From Anaspis maculata (taxonomy: Eukaryota; Arthropoda; Insecta; Coleoptera; Scraptiidae): a stretch of 64,000 nt of DNA. A program made the translations under genes and the position numbers. The stretch is from assembly GCA_949128115.1 (NCBI GenBank), contig OX421962.1, positions 75,108,735 through 75,172,734 of the forward strand, read 5' to 3'. Under the pieces are notes generated by a model. The model saw nothing but the letters and a program-made list of their open reading frames with translations, was not told the DNA's origin and made no database searches. Within the stretch, counting starts at the first letter, position 1. The number at the start of each line of letters is the position of its first letter. Positions 12,631 through 24,388 of this stretch are shown here, one piece after another.

Positions 12631-12665
12631 TTGGGGCTATACATATCCTTTTTTGTATAGCCCCA
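12631..12665. repeat. Hairpin with 11-bp stem in duplicated unit
   Basis: GGGGCTATACA and TGTATAGCCCC flank a T-rich loop. It could be a MITE end or a relic of a palindromic element. The same structure is present in copy 2 near 16118-16152. Confidence 0.6.
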
Positions 12666-12833
12666 AGGAAGGATATGGTCCTTGATAGATGGTTAAGATG
12701 AGATTTGTCGTTTTTGGCGGTGTGCGTTTTGTTTTGTTGTTACATAATGGTGTGTATACCTAGTTTATCATCATATTTTATGATAATATCACCTACTTCA
12801 CTTCCTATAAGTATAGTTTGAATATTCTACCAT

Positions 12834-14036
12834 TTGGTGTCGCAAGAGAATGCTGAAGTGATTGCCGATCACCTCGCCACAGTCTTCTCACCTCTGCCAA
12901 GGGATTGTCCACCTGAGCAAGAACAATTTATCCAAATTCCTTCACACCCCTTTAGAAGACGAGCCTCTTCTACTGACCTTCAAAAAAAAAAAGAAATTGT
13001 ATCGACAAATCAAAAACCTAAAAAAGACTGCTGATTTTGAGCTGATTGATGCAAAAATTCATAATGATCTGGAGACACAAACGTATTGCTCGGCAGCGTT
13101 CCTAGACGTCTTCCAGGCATTCGATCGCGTATGGCATACCGGGTTTCTCTACAAACTAAATAACCAAATTCCCGCGGGATACTATCGAATCTTCAGATCA
13201 TATTTGTCTGATGGATACTTCTTTGTACACCAAAGACAAGCTCAACCATCTAAAGCCCATTACATCCGGTTTGCCGCAGAGGAGTGTCCTTGGACCGTTT
13301 CTTTATTCACTTTTTACCTCCGATCTTCCTACCATCAGAAGCACAATATTGGCTACATTTGCGGACGACAATAGCCTTGATGGCTTTACATACGGATGCG
13401 AGGATAGCTCTGGGAACCTTCAACTACACTTCCAAAAAATCGAAAAATTGATGGAGCTTTGGCGCACAAAGGTAAATGAAACCAAGTCCATCCAAATAAC
13501 TTTCACGCTGAACCGGAACACCTGCCCCTGCCCACCCGTCGCTCTTAATGGTGGAACTTTGGAGAAGACCAATGACGCAAAATACCTCGGCCTTCATCTT
13601 GAGTGCAGGCCAACACGATTCCACACATACAATCTAAACGAAAGCAGCTGGAGCTGAAATATTCAGAAATATACTGGATGATGAGTTGAAGATCACACTT
13701 TCAAGTCGATAACAAAGTATTGCTCTACAAAGCCATCTTAAAGCAGGAATTCAGCTGCGGGGTGCAGCAAGTGCCACAAACATTGCGAAAATTTGAGCGT
13801 TCCAAAAAAAATTCCTGAAAGCTGCTTTCGGTGTTCCAAGACACCATCCTAATAATGTCATCCACAAGCATGCCTGTGCATCTACGGTTCAGGCCGAGAT
13901 ATCGAGATATGGCTCTGCATATCAAGAACGTCTTCGGGCCCATACCAACGAATATGCTTTGAACATCCTCACTGCCCGTACCACGAAGCGACTCAAGCGT
14001 TCTGATTCACTGGATCTCATAGACAAATTCATGTAG
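12834..14036 (+). pseudogene. Jockey-type non-LTR reverse transcriptase pseudogene, copy 1
   Basis: Successive frames carry a Jockey-clade ORF2. There is a pre-RT segment (ENAEVIADHLATVFSPLP, about 12846-12900), an RT palm segment with FLDVFQAFDRVWHTGFLYKL (about 13100-13160), and an SGLPQRSVLGPFLY block with the catalytic box degenerated to FADDNS (about 13270-13372). A thumb/C-terminal region follows at about 13560-14036: KYLGLHLE, then FQKKFLKAAFGVP-like, then EISRYGSAYQERLRAHTNEY, ending at a TAG at 14034. Part of the fingers region between about 12980 and 13030 is missing (internal deletion), and there are several frameshifts. In Jockey elements this protein copies element RNA at a nicked target; here it cannot. 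Confidence 0.88.
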
Positions 14037-14109
14037 ATGATATCAAAACTCCAATTTTAGTTTACTGAGACTAGTTAAGTAGTCTCTACTCACAACCACC
14101 ATAGTACCC

Positions 14110-14686
14110 AATTGGTTAATTACTGACCATAGAGGACTCATCAAGGCGTTCAAGGAAGTCTTTGCTTCCGACTTTAAAGTTACCAGGTATGTTTGATAAT
14201 TATGCTAAGTCAATATCATTGAGATAAGAAATTTACAAAGTGAACAATTTTAAAAACTAGAACCCTGAAAAATCCTGATTGTGTGATGCTGAGAGTGCCA
14301 TTCTAGCCCATTTTATTGCCTTCCCCAATCTGAGCTTGGTTTCGTACCTATCAGGTGTATTTCATAGCTATCTGTGTTTTGTCGATGAAGAAGTTGCTGA
14401 AAATTGTGAAATTTCTTTCTAGACTATGATGGGAACCATCAGCGCCAACGGAAGAAAACTGCTTCAATCGTCCAGAAGCCACCAAATATCCTTATGTGAG
14501 ACCGGAAAAATTGAGAGGTATTTTGTAACGAATTGCTGTAGTTAATGACAAGCTATTGTAAATGTTTCCTTTTTTATAGAAAATTTGCAAAAGCTGCCTG
14601 CAGCAGATGCCACAGCTGGTCCCTCGACATCTGAAGACTCCAGCCCACAAGTACAAGTAGAGCAAGAGCCACGGAAGTTAACATAA
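14110..14686 (+). pseudogene. Three exon-like pieces of an unrecognised gene, copy 1
   Basis: An open stretch (NWLITDHRGLIKAFKEVF) ends at a GTATGT donor-like site at 14187. A second stretch runs 14423-14517 between CTTTCTAG and GTATTT; its reading in phase with the third piece includes CFNRPEATKYPYVRPEKLRE. A third stretch runs 14580-14686 after TTTTTATAG, includes ATAGPSTSEDSSPQVQVEQE and ends at TAA. Phase across the second intron works, but the frame meets a TGA at the start of the second piece, so it is broken or the gene model is wrong. PSTSED also occurs in the THAP-transposase-like fragment at 62.6 kb. I do not recognise the protein. Confidence 0.35.
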
Positions 14687-16320
14687 TTTTGGTCATTTAC
14701 ATCAAAACAAATCATAAAATATCAGGCAAGGATGTTTTAGCGGAAGGGCAAGTTTATTGCTAAGAACTGTTTGTTGAATAACTAGTACTTACTACAGCAA
14801 ACAACAGAGATGATTGCTTGCCAAAACAAACCCAGTGTTTGAAAAGGTAGGACTTGTCATTGTCAAATAGCAAACAAAGCAAAATATCTCCTGGAGTCTG
14901 AAGGAGTGTTCATAAAAGAGGGTAAAAGAGTGAATGGGTTGAGAGAATATGACGTGAATGATTTAAGTGACTTTAACCTTACTTGTAAATGATTAGGTTT
15001 GTTGAAAACATCAATAACCAAATTCAACGGGAAGGTAAATGGAACTCAAGCATGCTAACCTAATACAAGTTTATTAATTATTATATAATAATTCCACATC
15101 ACACTACTAACATGACAATTATAAACTCGGGACTGAAAGCACAACCTCAGTCCCTTGAACCGACAGTCTACCTTCAACCCGCAGTACTTCTTACTACCAC
15201 CGAACCAGTCGAGTCATGATCATCGAATGCCCGTTGATGAATCCATCCCCGTGTGCCCGCGTATGTAAGTCTAATCCGAATCGACCAATCAGGTCGATGC
15301 TCGTTTCCTCGTGCTTGGTGAACCCGGTATACCACGGCGGTTATGAACTGTGCTGCCCTTGCAGCATTCAGCATTTCCTGTGGCAGCTCGTTGTTTTCGC
15401 TGAAGGCGATTTATGAATTATTATAATTTATACCTGATAAAATAATTCGTACTCAAGGGATGAGCCTTTCGTTATGGCCCTTCCGTCATATTCATGACAA
15501 TACTGTTACCATACTGCCGTACTTTAACCTGCGGGTTCCCAGGCAGGGTTTTTGCTGTCGTCAACTGTTTCACCTGTCGCACGCAAGAACGAATGTGGTG
15601 ACGTCCTCCCCTCTCCATAGGATGATCGAGATCTTTAGCTGTCTGTATCGCTAGCCCATATCTTTGTGTTGCATGTTGATAAAATAACAAAAAATGTAAA
15701 GAGTTTATTCATATTCACTAGGGTAACTGATTCAAGATTAAGTCCTTACCAAGATTGGGAGTAAGTCATTCCTGGTATAATTTTGCCAATCTTGATGTCA
15801 ATTCTCAACCAGGGTCCAGGGGTGAGAAAAACCTGCCAACTTGTTTGATTGTTCCACACGAATGACAGCAGTGCAGTGCTGCTTTGTTTACAAGTTCTAT
15901 GTTTGGTGCCGACGGGACTCGGCACCAACAGACGATGACGAAATAGTGAATCCCTTTTTGAACAAAATTCAGAAAGCACAAAGAACGAGCGATGAAAATT
16001 CAATACTTTTGGAACTCTTTCACTGTTGTTTGAATTTCCTATCTATGGTGAATGCAGATAAAAATCAGAAAACTTGAAAGACGCTCACTCAATCCTTTCC
16101 GCTTCAAGTTTGCACGTTTGGGGCTATACATATCCTTTTTTGTATAGCCCCAAGGAAGGATATGGTCCTTGATAGATGGTTAAGATGGGATTTGTCGTTT
16201 TTGGCGGTGTGCGTTTTGTTTTGTTGTTACATAATGGTGTGTATACCTAGTTTATCATCATATTTTATGATAATATCACCTACTTCACTTCCTATAAGTA
16301 TAGTTTGAATATTCTACCAT

Positions 16321-17523
16321 TTGGTGTCGCAAGAGAATGCTGAAGTGATTGCCGATCACCTCGCCACAGTCTTCTCACCTCTGCCAAGGGATTGTCCACC
16401 TGAGCAAGAACAATTTATCCAAATTCCTTCACACCCCTTTAGAAGACGAGCCTCTTCTACTGACCTTCAAAAAAAAAAAGAAATTGTATCGACAAATCAA
16501 AAACCTAAAAAAGACTGCTGATTTTGAGCTGATTGATGCAAAAATTCATAATGATCTGGAGACACAAACGTATTGCTCGGCAGCGTTCCTAGACGTCTTC
16601 CAGGCATTCGATCGCGTATGGCATACCGGGTTTCTCTACAAACTAAATAACCAAATTCCCGCGGGATACTATCGAATCTTCAGATCATATTTGTCTGATG
16701 GATACTTCTTTGTACACCAAAGACAAGCTCAACCATCTAAAGCCCATTACATCCGGTTTGCCGCAGAGGAGTGTCCTTGGACCGTTTCTTTATTCACTTT
16801 TTACCTCCGATCTTCCTACCATCAGAAGCACAATATTGGCTACATTTGCGGACGACAATAGCCTTGATGGCTTTACATACGGATGCGAGGATAGCTCTGG
16901 GAACCTTCAACTACACTTCCAAAAAATCGAAAAATTGATGGAGCTTTGGCGCACAAAGGTAAATGAAACCAAGTCCATCCAAATAACTTTCACGCTGAAC
17001 CGGAACACCTGCCCCTGCCCACCCGTCGCTCTTAATGGTGGAACTTTGGAGAAGACCAATGACGCAAAATACCTCGGCCTTCATCTTGAGTGCAGGCCAA
17101 CACGATTCCACACATACAATCTAAACGAAAGCAGCTGGAGCTGAAATATTCAGAAATATACTGGATGATGAGTTGAAGATCACACTTTCAAGTCGATAAC
17201 AAAGTATTGCTCTACAAAGCCATCTTAAAGCAGGAATTCAGCTGCGGGGTGCAGCAAGTGCCACAAACATTGCGAAAATTTGAGCGTTCCAAAAAAAATT
17301 CCTGAAAGCTGCTTTCGGTGTTCCAAGACACCATCCTAATAATGTCATCCACAAGCATGCCTGTGCATCTACGGTTCAGGCCGAGATATCGAGATATGGC
17401 TCTGCATATCAAGAACGTCTTCGGGCCCATACCAACGAATATGCTTTGAACATCCTCACTGCCCGTACCACGAAGCGACTCAAGCGTTCTGATTCACTGG
17501 ATCTCATAGACAAATTCATGTAG
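16321..17523 (+). pseudogene. Jockey-type reverse transcriptase pseudogene, copy 2
   Basis: This is the copy of 12834-14036 inside the second tandem unit. It has the same internal deletion and frameshifts, so those defects predate the duplication. No base difference from copy 1 was seen within it. Confidence 0.88.
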
Positions 17524-17596
17524 ATGATATCAAAACTCCAATTTTAGTTTACTGAGACTAGTTAAGTAGTCTCTACTCACAACCACCATAGTACCC

Positions 17597-18173
17597 AATT
17601 GGTTAATTACTGACCATAGAGGACTCATCAAGGCGTTCAAGGAAGTCTTTGCTTCCGACTTTAAAGTTACCAGGTATGTTTGATAATTATGCTAAGTCAA
17701 TATCATTGAGATAAGAAATTTACAAAGTGAACAATTTTAAAAACTAGAACCCTGAAAAATCCTGATTGTGTGATGCTGAGAGTGCCATTCTAGCCCATTT
17801 TATTGCCTTCCCCAATCTGAGCTTGGTTTCGTACCTATCAGGTGTATTTCATAGCTATCTGTGTTTTGTCGATGAAGAAGTTGCTGAAAATTGTGAAATT
17901 TCTTTCTAGACTATGATGGGAACCATCAGCGCCAACGGAAGAAAACTGCTTCAATCGTCCAGAAGCCACCAAATATCCTTATGTGAGACCGGAAAAATTG
18001 AGAGGTATTTTGTAACGAATTGCTGTAGTTAATGACAAGCTATTGTAAATGTTTCCTTTTTTATAGAAAATTTGCAAAAGCTGCCTGCAGCAGATGCCAC
18101 AGCTGGTCCCTCGACATCTGAAGACTCCAGCCCACAAGTACAAGTAGAGCAAGAGCCACGGAAGTTAACATAA
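17597..18173 (+). pseudogene. Three exon-like pieces, copy 2
   Basis: This is the second tandem copy of 14110-14686, with the same splice-like boundaries and the same TGA. Confidence 0.35.
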
Positions 18174-18514
18174 TTTTGGTCATTTACATCAAAACAAATC
18201 ATAAAATATCAGGCAAGGATGTTTTAGCGGAAGGGCAAGTTTATTGCTAAGAACTGTTTGTTGAATAACTAGTACTTACTACAGCAAACAACAGAGATGA
18301 TTGCTTGCCAAAACAAACCCAGTGTTTGAAAAGGTAGGACTTGTCATTGTCAAATAGCAAACAAAGCAAAATATCTCCTGGAGTCTGAAGGAGTGTTCAT
18401 AAAAGAGGGTAAAAGAGTGAATGGGTTGAGAGAATATGACGTGAATGATTTAAGTGACTTTAACCTTACTTGTAAATGATTAGGTTTGTTGAAAACATCA
18501 ATAACCAAATTCAA

Positions 18515-19138
18515 AATTATCTACTATTCTACTGACAAAAAGATGAGAGAATTTTTTTTTACTGGTACCTGAGCATATTTTGATCTAAGCGCCCCTGTTT
18601 CAATGATGTGTTCATGATAGAAGGATCAAAATGTTCTTGTGCTCTTACCTTCTCAGATACTTCATTTCTCTGGTACCTACATCAACAGAAGACATCATGC
18701 GATACTGTATTTGCAATCATTGTTGAACTATTTATTGTGTACCGACACTGTATTCACAATGATTGTTCTATTTATTGTATACCGACCCTCAGTTGACTGA
18801 ACAAAATTAGTTGTGAATCTTCGTTACTGGATCTATAAAAAGCTATTATTTGTTTTTGTTCCAATATAAATTATAATTGGATATTACAATATCTTGTTAT
18901 GAATTACTGCTAAATAAGCTATTTTGTCATCTAATAAACCTGCATCTTAATACTGTTTTATTATGTTTGATTTGATTATTATTACAAATTGTAACTAGCG
19001 TCCATTAGACTGATGCATTAATTTTGATACATCAAATGAACGTTTCCTAGCTATGAAAATTTCTAAAGTCATAAAACTTCAAATTTTATTGAAGTAATTG
19101 CATCAATCGAGGCATCAATTAAACTTCATTATTATTAA
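18515..19138. other. AT-rich unannotated spacer
   Basis: There is a short direct duplication around 18690-18790 (CGACACTGTATTCACAATGA-type phrase and TTGAACTATTTATTGTGTAC / TTCTATTTATTGTATACCGA). Otherwise nothing is recognised. Confidence 0.4.
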
Positions 19139-19319
19139 GTGTCCATCCACGCTGAGATATTTTCATGACATTTTTAACTTACGTGATAGGCTTCAAGCCA
19201 AAATCTCACATTTTCTGAATAGCTTTTTTACCTTAGGCCATTCAGAAATGCGAAATTTTGACCAGAAAGTATCAAGTAAGATAAAAATGTCATGAAAAAT
19301 TCTCATCGTGAACGGACAC
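19139..19319. mobile_element. Palindromic MITE, about 180 bp
   Basis: The ends GTGTCCATCCACGCTGAGA and the inverse of TCTCATCGTGAACGGACAC match, and the inner part (TTTCATGACATTTTTAACTTAC / GTAAGATAAAAATGTCATGA, then ATTCAGAA / TTCTGAAT) continues the palindrome. It has no coding capacity. The target-site duplication is unclear. Confidence 0.75.
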
Positions 19320-19536
19320 CTGGATAATGAGAAAATTGAATTTACCGGGTAAATGTCGGTAAAGAAAAACTACAGGACTCTGCTGTTAAAACAAGAGTCA
19401 CTATGTGAAAGTCCGATAGATGGCGCTGAAACTCGATTCCGTTTGAGAGCGAGAGAGTCGGCGTTCTCTACCTTGTTGCCCTCTGTGTGAACAAACCATC
19501 ACATGTTCGCAAGGACGTTGTTCTGTTTGGAGAACA

Positions 19537-19736
19537 ATGAGTGGAAAATCATATCACTGGTGTGTGGTGCCTCTTTGCAAAAACACGGGAAGAAGTTCCC
19601 CACATTAACTTTTCATTGTGGTACCCAAAAAAGAACACATGAGAAGGAAGTGGCTGGAACTTGCAAGAAGGGATCCAACCAAATGGATTATCTTCGGAGT
19701 CGTCCATCTATTTTTGTGAAAACCATTTTGATGTAG
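19537..19736 (+). pseudogene. THAP-domain exon remnant
   Basis: ATG at 19537 opens MSGKSYHWCVVPLCKN, carrying the first C-x4-C pair of a THAP zinc finger. A shifted frame then reads KKEHMRRKWLELARRDPTK, and a third frame reads SSIYFCENHFDV with the C-x2-H pair. It ends at a donor-like GTATAT at 19737, where THAP genes often have their first intron. THAP domains are C2CH DNA-binding modules of about 90 residues found in host regulators and P-element-type transposases. At least two frameshifts break this one. I cannot say whether it came from a host gene or a transposon. Confidence 0.75.
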
Positions 19737-19739
19737 GTA

Positions 19740-20320
19740 TATGAGCTTGGTAGGTGGCTACCTTTAATTATATCAAGTATCATATGTGTTATATAATCGA
19801 TAAATGATATTAAAACACAATTTGAGATTTGAGGTTATGTTATTAAAAGTGAAATTAGTGGTCAGACTTTAGACTACCGTATTTTAGTGAATGTGCCTAC
19901 AGTTTTATTATGACGTGAAAAAAACTGCCCAACCATTACAGCGTCCATTTGAGGCAGCGTACTGCTATTCGCTCTCGAGAAACCTGGATCACATTTTCTT
20001 TTCAGGTGAAATTGAAAACACCGACACGCTTCGTCACACGCTACGGGCTACGTGACATCTCCGGTGACAGATGAGAATGACAGATATGAAGATTGACGTC
20101 ACACCCAATCGTGGCGCGTTTTAGGTCACGTGACATTGATGTAAAATAATTTAATTTTTAATTCCACTTTTCTCATCAATTAATCAATGTATCATCGAGA
20201 AAATAAATGTTGCACAAGCTACATTTCAATTTTCACTTGCTCATAACAAAGACATAAAACCATTAAAATCTGACACAGTCACATACCCTATTCACTCTTA
20301 AATTTGTTGGAATTATTTTT
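19740..20320. other. No recognised feature
   Basis: AT-rich sequence with short open frames only. A stretch near 20030-20130 is rich in GTGACRT-like words (CACGTGAC, GTGACATC), reminiscent of MITE ends but not resolved into a palindrome. Confidence 0.3.
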
Positions 20321-20324
20321 TTGA

Positions 20325-20530
20325 TTTTGGGAATGCCAATGGGCTCAAACCAAAGTACATCCTTGTAGCTTTCCAAGGAGACCTCGATGATAAACTTTTG
20401 TCAAGGAATAAGCCCGGAACTCACTTTATTTTGCAACGGCTGATTTCATCAATTCAACTCCAAACCTTAAGACGTTAACTAGAACATATTCTTTGTCAAG
20501 TTGAGACTGTATTTGCAGCAGAATTGGGTC
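20325..20530. repeat. Dispersed repeat shared with 52.1-52.4 kb
   Basis: The segment containing GGCTCAAACCAAAGTAC, AAGGAATAA and TTCAACTCCA is similar along about 200 bp to 52195-52400. The element at 52 kb includes its inverse, forming a palindrome, whereas only one arm is obvious here. Its origin is unknown. Confidence 0.5.
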
Positions 20531-21490
20531 ATCTTTGATATTCCTCCCTCAAAAATGATAATAAAAACTCTTTTTTTTTGTACGGTGTGCTGAGTGTTTT
20601 AGAAAATTCAATACAAAGCGTTTTTGAATTATGCAAAAAAAAATTTTTGTTCTATGAAAACTTTTCCAAAAACCGGTCATGTATTAAATTTTTTACGTCT
20701 CTCGAGATCATAAAAAAGTTGGTCGTTTGTCATTTGTCAAAAAATCTCCCAGGAATCTTTCAGAAGCTTTTCCAGTGATTCAGGACTATGTATTCGGCTT
20801 CTAAAAAAATGTGGGGTAATCCAAACGGAAGCAAAGTGAACAAACTGTAGCATTTATTTTTCAAAATTATTTAAATAGGATATTATTTTGTGTGGCGAGT
20901 GGCGAGGGTGTTTTAGTAGATTAGTAGGTTGCGTTTGGATGAATGTCTGTCGAGTGGACACCATGTTTGCATGGTTGTTGCTGGTGCGAAAGCTAGAGGC
21001 CCACCGGAGAGGCAAGGGCAGAGGGTGTGTGATTTGTGTGGGATTTGGGTGCATGTGTTTGGAAGAATATAGGTCGAGAGATAGTTTTAAGATATAATAA
21101 GGGAGAGAGGCGGATGTCGCCGAAGCGAGAAGTAGTGTGTTGTACATTGAGAGTTTGATGATAATAAAAAGAGTTTTTGGAGAGATAATTGCGTGTATTA
21201 TTGAGAGCTAGAGCTGCGGTATCCTGACCATAGAGAGATTGCAACAAAACATCCAATGAAATCTCATCAAAATATCTATATCTCTTTATCTTGATTTTTG
21301 ACAGGAGAAATATCAATACCCTGCAAATACGGCCTTGAGTGACAGTCAGCATCAGGGACATACCTGTCAGATGAATTTACCCGGAGATCAAAAAAGATGA
21401 AACTTTGATAACTGCTAGGCAAAGGCTATCTGGAGGGGAAAATACCAGCCCTTAGAAATTCCTTAGTAATCAAACTGGCACTTTACAGAG
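20531..21490. other. No recognised feature
   Basis: Frames of 97-122 codons on the minus strand at 20854-21361 overlap a G-rich plus-strand tract, have no recognisable motif and look non-coding. Confidence 0.3.
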
Positions 21491-21491
21491 T

Positions 21492-24388
21492 CAGTACTAG
21501 CGGTAAGCAGCGAACTAGTGAAGAATACTGCATTTTATGATACAAGCAACAGATTTGGTACACGTAACCTCAGAAAAATTCTTAGCGACTTGACCCGTAG
21601 TTCTTGAAAATCCCTTCGGGGAGAGCCGAGATATGGGGGGGGGGGTTCATTTCTCTTATTTAGAAAAAATTTATATGCCCCAAACTGGCATGGGAAATGT
21701 CAAATTCAAGTGAATTGAACATGCTGAATACACTGGCAAATTCTAATTTTTCAAAAAATGCAAATAGTAGCCTTTTTTTTCCAAAATGGCCACCAATGAA
21801 TGACAAAAAATCATGCATGAATAAGTTATTCGAGTAAGGTATCAATTTATATGTTTTCGAGGGCGCTGGACTCATTTCTCTTATTGAAATCACCATATCG
21901 AACCAAATTATCCATTTTGGGTCAGGGTAGATGAACAACCCCCAACACTTGAAGTGACGCTTCCAAGATTTGTAGTGAATATCAAAAGAACAATATGGAG
22001 CTACATCTGAATAATCTCTTTTTTGATGATAAATGAAATTACTCATGTAACTACACCTTCAAAGTCATAATAACCATCCCTGGAATCCCCAACCACCCTT
22101 AGTGGGAGGGTGTTGCATAACCTGGCTTTCCTTGTATCGTAGGAAACCGTTTCAAAAATGTATTTAAATGGTATAAAATAGTATAATAATACTTACTTGA
22201 TAATATTTTATGTAGATACTGTAGAAATCATTCTAGCCGATCGATTTTGAACCCACGACCTCCTGATGGCTATATTGAGGGTACCTACTCAAGAAACTTC
22301 TTCAACCACCTTCAAAAGTTGAAAAAGCATGTTTTGTTGGGAAAAAAGTTCTATCTCGTCTCAAAATCGGGCTAACAATTTAAAATTAAAAAAATGACGT
22401 TCAGGAAAGATGGGTTCATAGTTGGTCATAAACGAGGTCATAACTTCATTATGACCATAAACGAGGTCATTATAACTTTCTGCTGTTGCCGGTGCTCTCC
22501 ACAGGGAAGCTCCAAGATACGGTGAAAAACAGCACATCAATGTCACACCTGGTATCGTATCTAGCCAAAATTGATATTTTTCCAGAAAGTTTATCAACAG
22601 TCAGATTCTCTGAAAAATCACCCTACACAATTCAGAGGAAAAAATCATTCAAATCGAATAAATCGGTAATTTGACTTCAAACTTAGTTAGATATTGGTAG
22701 TGCGTTAATTTTGTCTGTCAGTGTACCTATGATCAAGAAGGCAGAGAAAGATAAAAATGCTAAAATGGGCAGAACTGGTGTCAAATCTAGACTTCCAAGA
22801 GAAAGGAATGAAACTTTCATGGGAATCATAACTTGCTTGAAGTCTAAAAACACAAATTACATGGTAGGACTGACTTACTGTCAGAGCTTTGTATCAAAGT
22901 CCCAGTTGCTTACTTCGATGAGTTTAATTTTAAACCCCATGAACAACGAACATGTTTAAAAGTAGTGAGGAATCTCAACTAAAAACTCCAACAATACATA
23001 AAATATTATCAAGTAGGTATTATACCATCTTATACCATTCAATAGTTATTGACATAATATGGCAGGAGGGCGAATATTCACAGGACTAGCAGGAATATTC
23101 AAGGACGATCGTAAGCTAGGCCTGGGAGCCCACGTGCCCTGTAAAGACACTAATTTTACTGGCATATTATGTATAACGTTTTACCCGAAACTACCTCAAT
23201 CAACCACAAAAAAAGAAATATTCATATCTTCTGATGAAGTTCTCCATAATATAACTATGTGAAGTCTTTGTAAATTATTGTAAAAGAGTGAAGAGACATT
23301 TTTAACTTTCTACAATAAAGAAATATTTGGTACCAAAATTCTGAAATGTCATTCTAGCACAATTTGGCAAATAGCACGTTGCTGGATCCGGTTTCCAACA
23401 GTTTTCAGCAAATTTTCAGCAAACAAAACGTCTCTTGACGCAGAAAAGTAAGATTTCCCTGCCTAGGCATAGGCAGGAAAATCTCGCTTTTTTTGCGTCA
23501 AAAGACGCTTGTAATGGACACTTTACCTGTCACTTTAGGGTAAAAACGAGGGTAAAAACATTTTTAAAGCACTTTCCTGTGACACAATAAGGAAATTTAG
23601 GTACTACAAGACCCTCCCATCAAAGGCGGTTGGTACTTCCAAGGATGGTTGTGAGTTTAAAGGTGTAGTTACATCGGTAATTTTCATTTATCAATCAAAC
23701 AGATTTTATTTAGATGTAGCTCTCTATTGTTCATTCGACTGTACACTTCAAATCTTAAAAGTGTCACTTCAGGTGTGGAGGTGGTTCATTTACCCTGACC
23801 CAAAATGTATATTTATGTTCGATATAGTGATTCCATTTTGAAAAATGAGTCCAGTGGCCTCGAAAACATATAAATTGATACCTGACTCGATCAACTTATT
23901 CATACATATTTTTTGTCAAATAATAAATTTCATGAAATAACAGGGTAGTTCGTTTACCGAGGCCCAAAATGAATAATTCTGTTCGATATGATAATTTCGA
24001 TAAGAGAAATGAGTCCAGCGACCTCGAAAACATATAAATTGATACCTTACTCGAACACCTAATTCGTACATGTTTTTTGTCAATTATCGGCGGCCATTTT
24101 GAAAAAAAGGCTACTATTTGCATTTTTTTTATAAAATTAGGATTTACCAGTGTATTCAGCATGTTCAATTTACTTGAATTCGACATTTCCCAAGCCAGTT
24201 TGGCGCATATAGATTTTTCTAAATAAGAGAAATCAACCCCTCTCCCCCCCACCCCATATCCCGACTCCCCCCGAAGGGATTTCCAAGAACTACGGATCAA
24301 ATCGCTTAGAATTCTTCAAAGATCACGTGTACCAAATCTGTTGCTTGTATCATAGAATGCAGTTTTATTTTGCTTACCGCTAGTACTA
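21492..24388. mobile_element. Foldback element of 2.9 kb with a duplicated arm segment
   Basis: The left arm (21492 to about 22170) is the inverse of the right arm (about 23555-24388). Anchors are AGTACTAGCGGTAAGC at the left against GCTTACCGCTAGTACT at the right, ACTTGACCCGTAGTTCTTG against CAAGAACTACGGATCAAAT, and a G-run against a C-run. In the right arm a segment of about 170 bp (AATGAGTCCAG.G.CCTCGAAAACATATAAATTG) occurs twice, at about 23843 and 24007. The left arm has one copy, so the right arm has an internal tandem duplication. The spacer of about 1.4 kb holds a separate hairpin at 23428-23508. No transposase was found. Confidence 0.85.
23428..23508. mobile_element. 81-bp hairpin inside the foldback spacer
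   Basis: TTGACGCA ... TGCGTCAA, AGATTT ... AAATCT and CCTGCCTA ... TAGGCAGG pair in order around a GGCA centre, giving an almost fully paired hairpin. It probably represents a tiny MITE or a solo palindrome. Confidence 0.7.

Larger units (their letters stand above)
11541..15027. repeat. 3487-bp tandem duplication, copy 1
   Basis: This unit is repeated directly at 15028-18514 with an exact offset of 3487. Reading the two copies side by side I found one difference, A at 12701 against G at 16188. The unit holds about 1.3 kb of non-coding sequence with hairpins, a broken Jockey-type RT (12834-14036) and three exon-like pieces (14110-14686). The near identity means either a very recent duplication or an assembly artefact such as collapsed or duplicated haplotypes. 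Confidence 0.97.
15028..18514. repeat. 3487-bp tandem duplication, copy 2
   Basis: This is the direct repeat of 11541-15027. The junction (CAAATTCAA|CGGGAAGG) has only two or three bases of possible microhomology (AA or AAC), with no flanking transposon ends that would explain it as transposition. Confidence 0.97.

Noticed and set aside
20854..21361. Overlapping minus-strand frames of 97 and 122 codons
   Set aside because: They read the complement of a G-rich tract, have biased H/P/S composition and no recognisable domain or splice context.
22245..22285. tRNA-like B-box on the minus strand (AGGAGGTCGTGGGTTCAAAA)
   Set aside because: I could not find a matching A-box and acceptor stem at the right spacing. 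It may be a SINE head, but a tRNA gene is not supported.
21660..24300. Minus-strand frames of 128 and 134 codons at 21660-22046 and 23896-24300
   Set aside because: Both lie in opposite arms of the same foldback, so they read complementary, not homologous, strands. No motif is visible and the arms have indels relative to each other.
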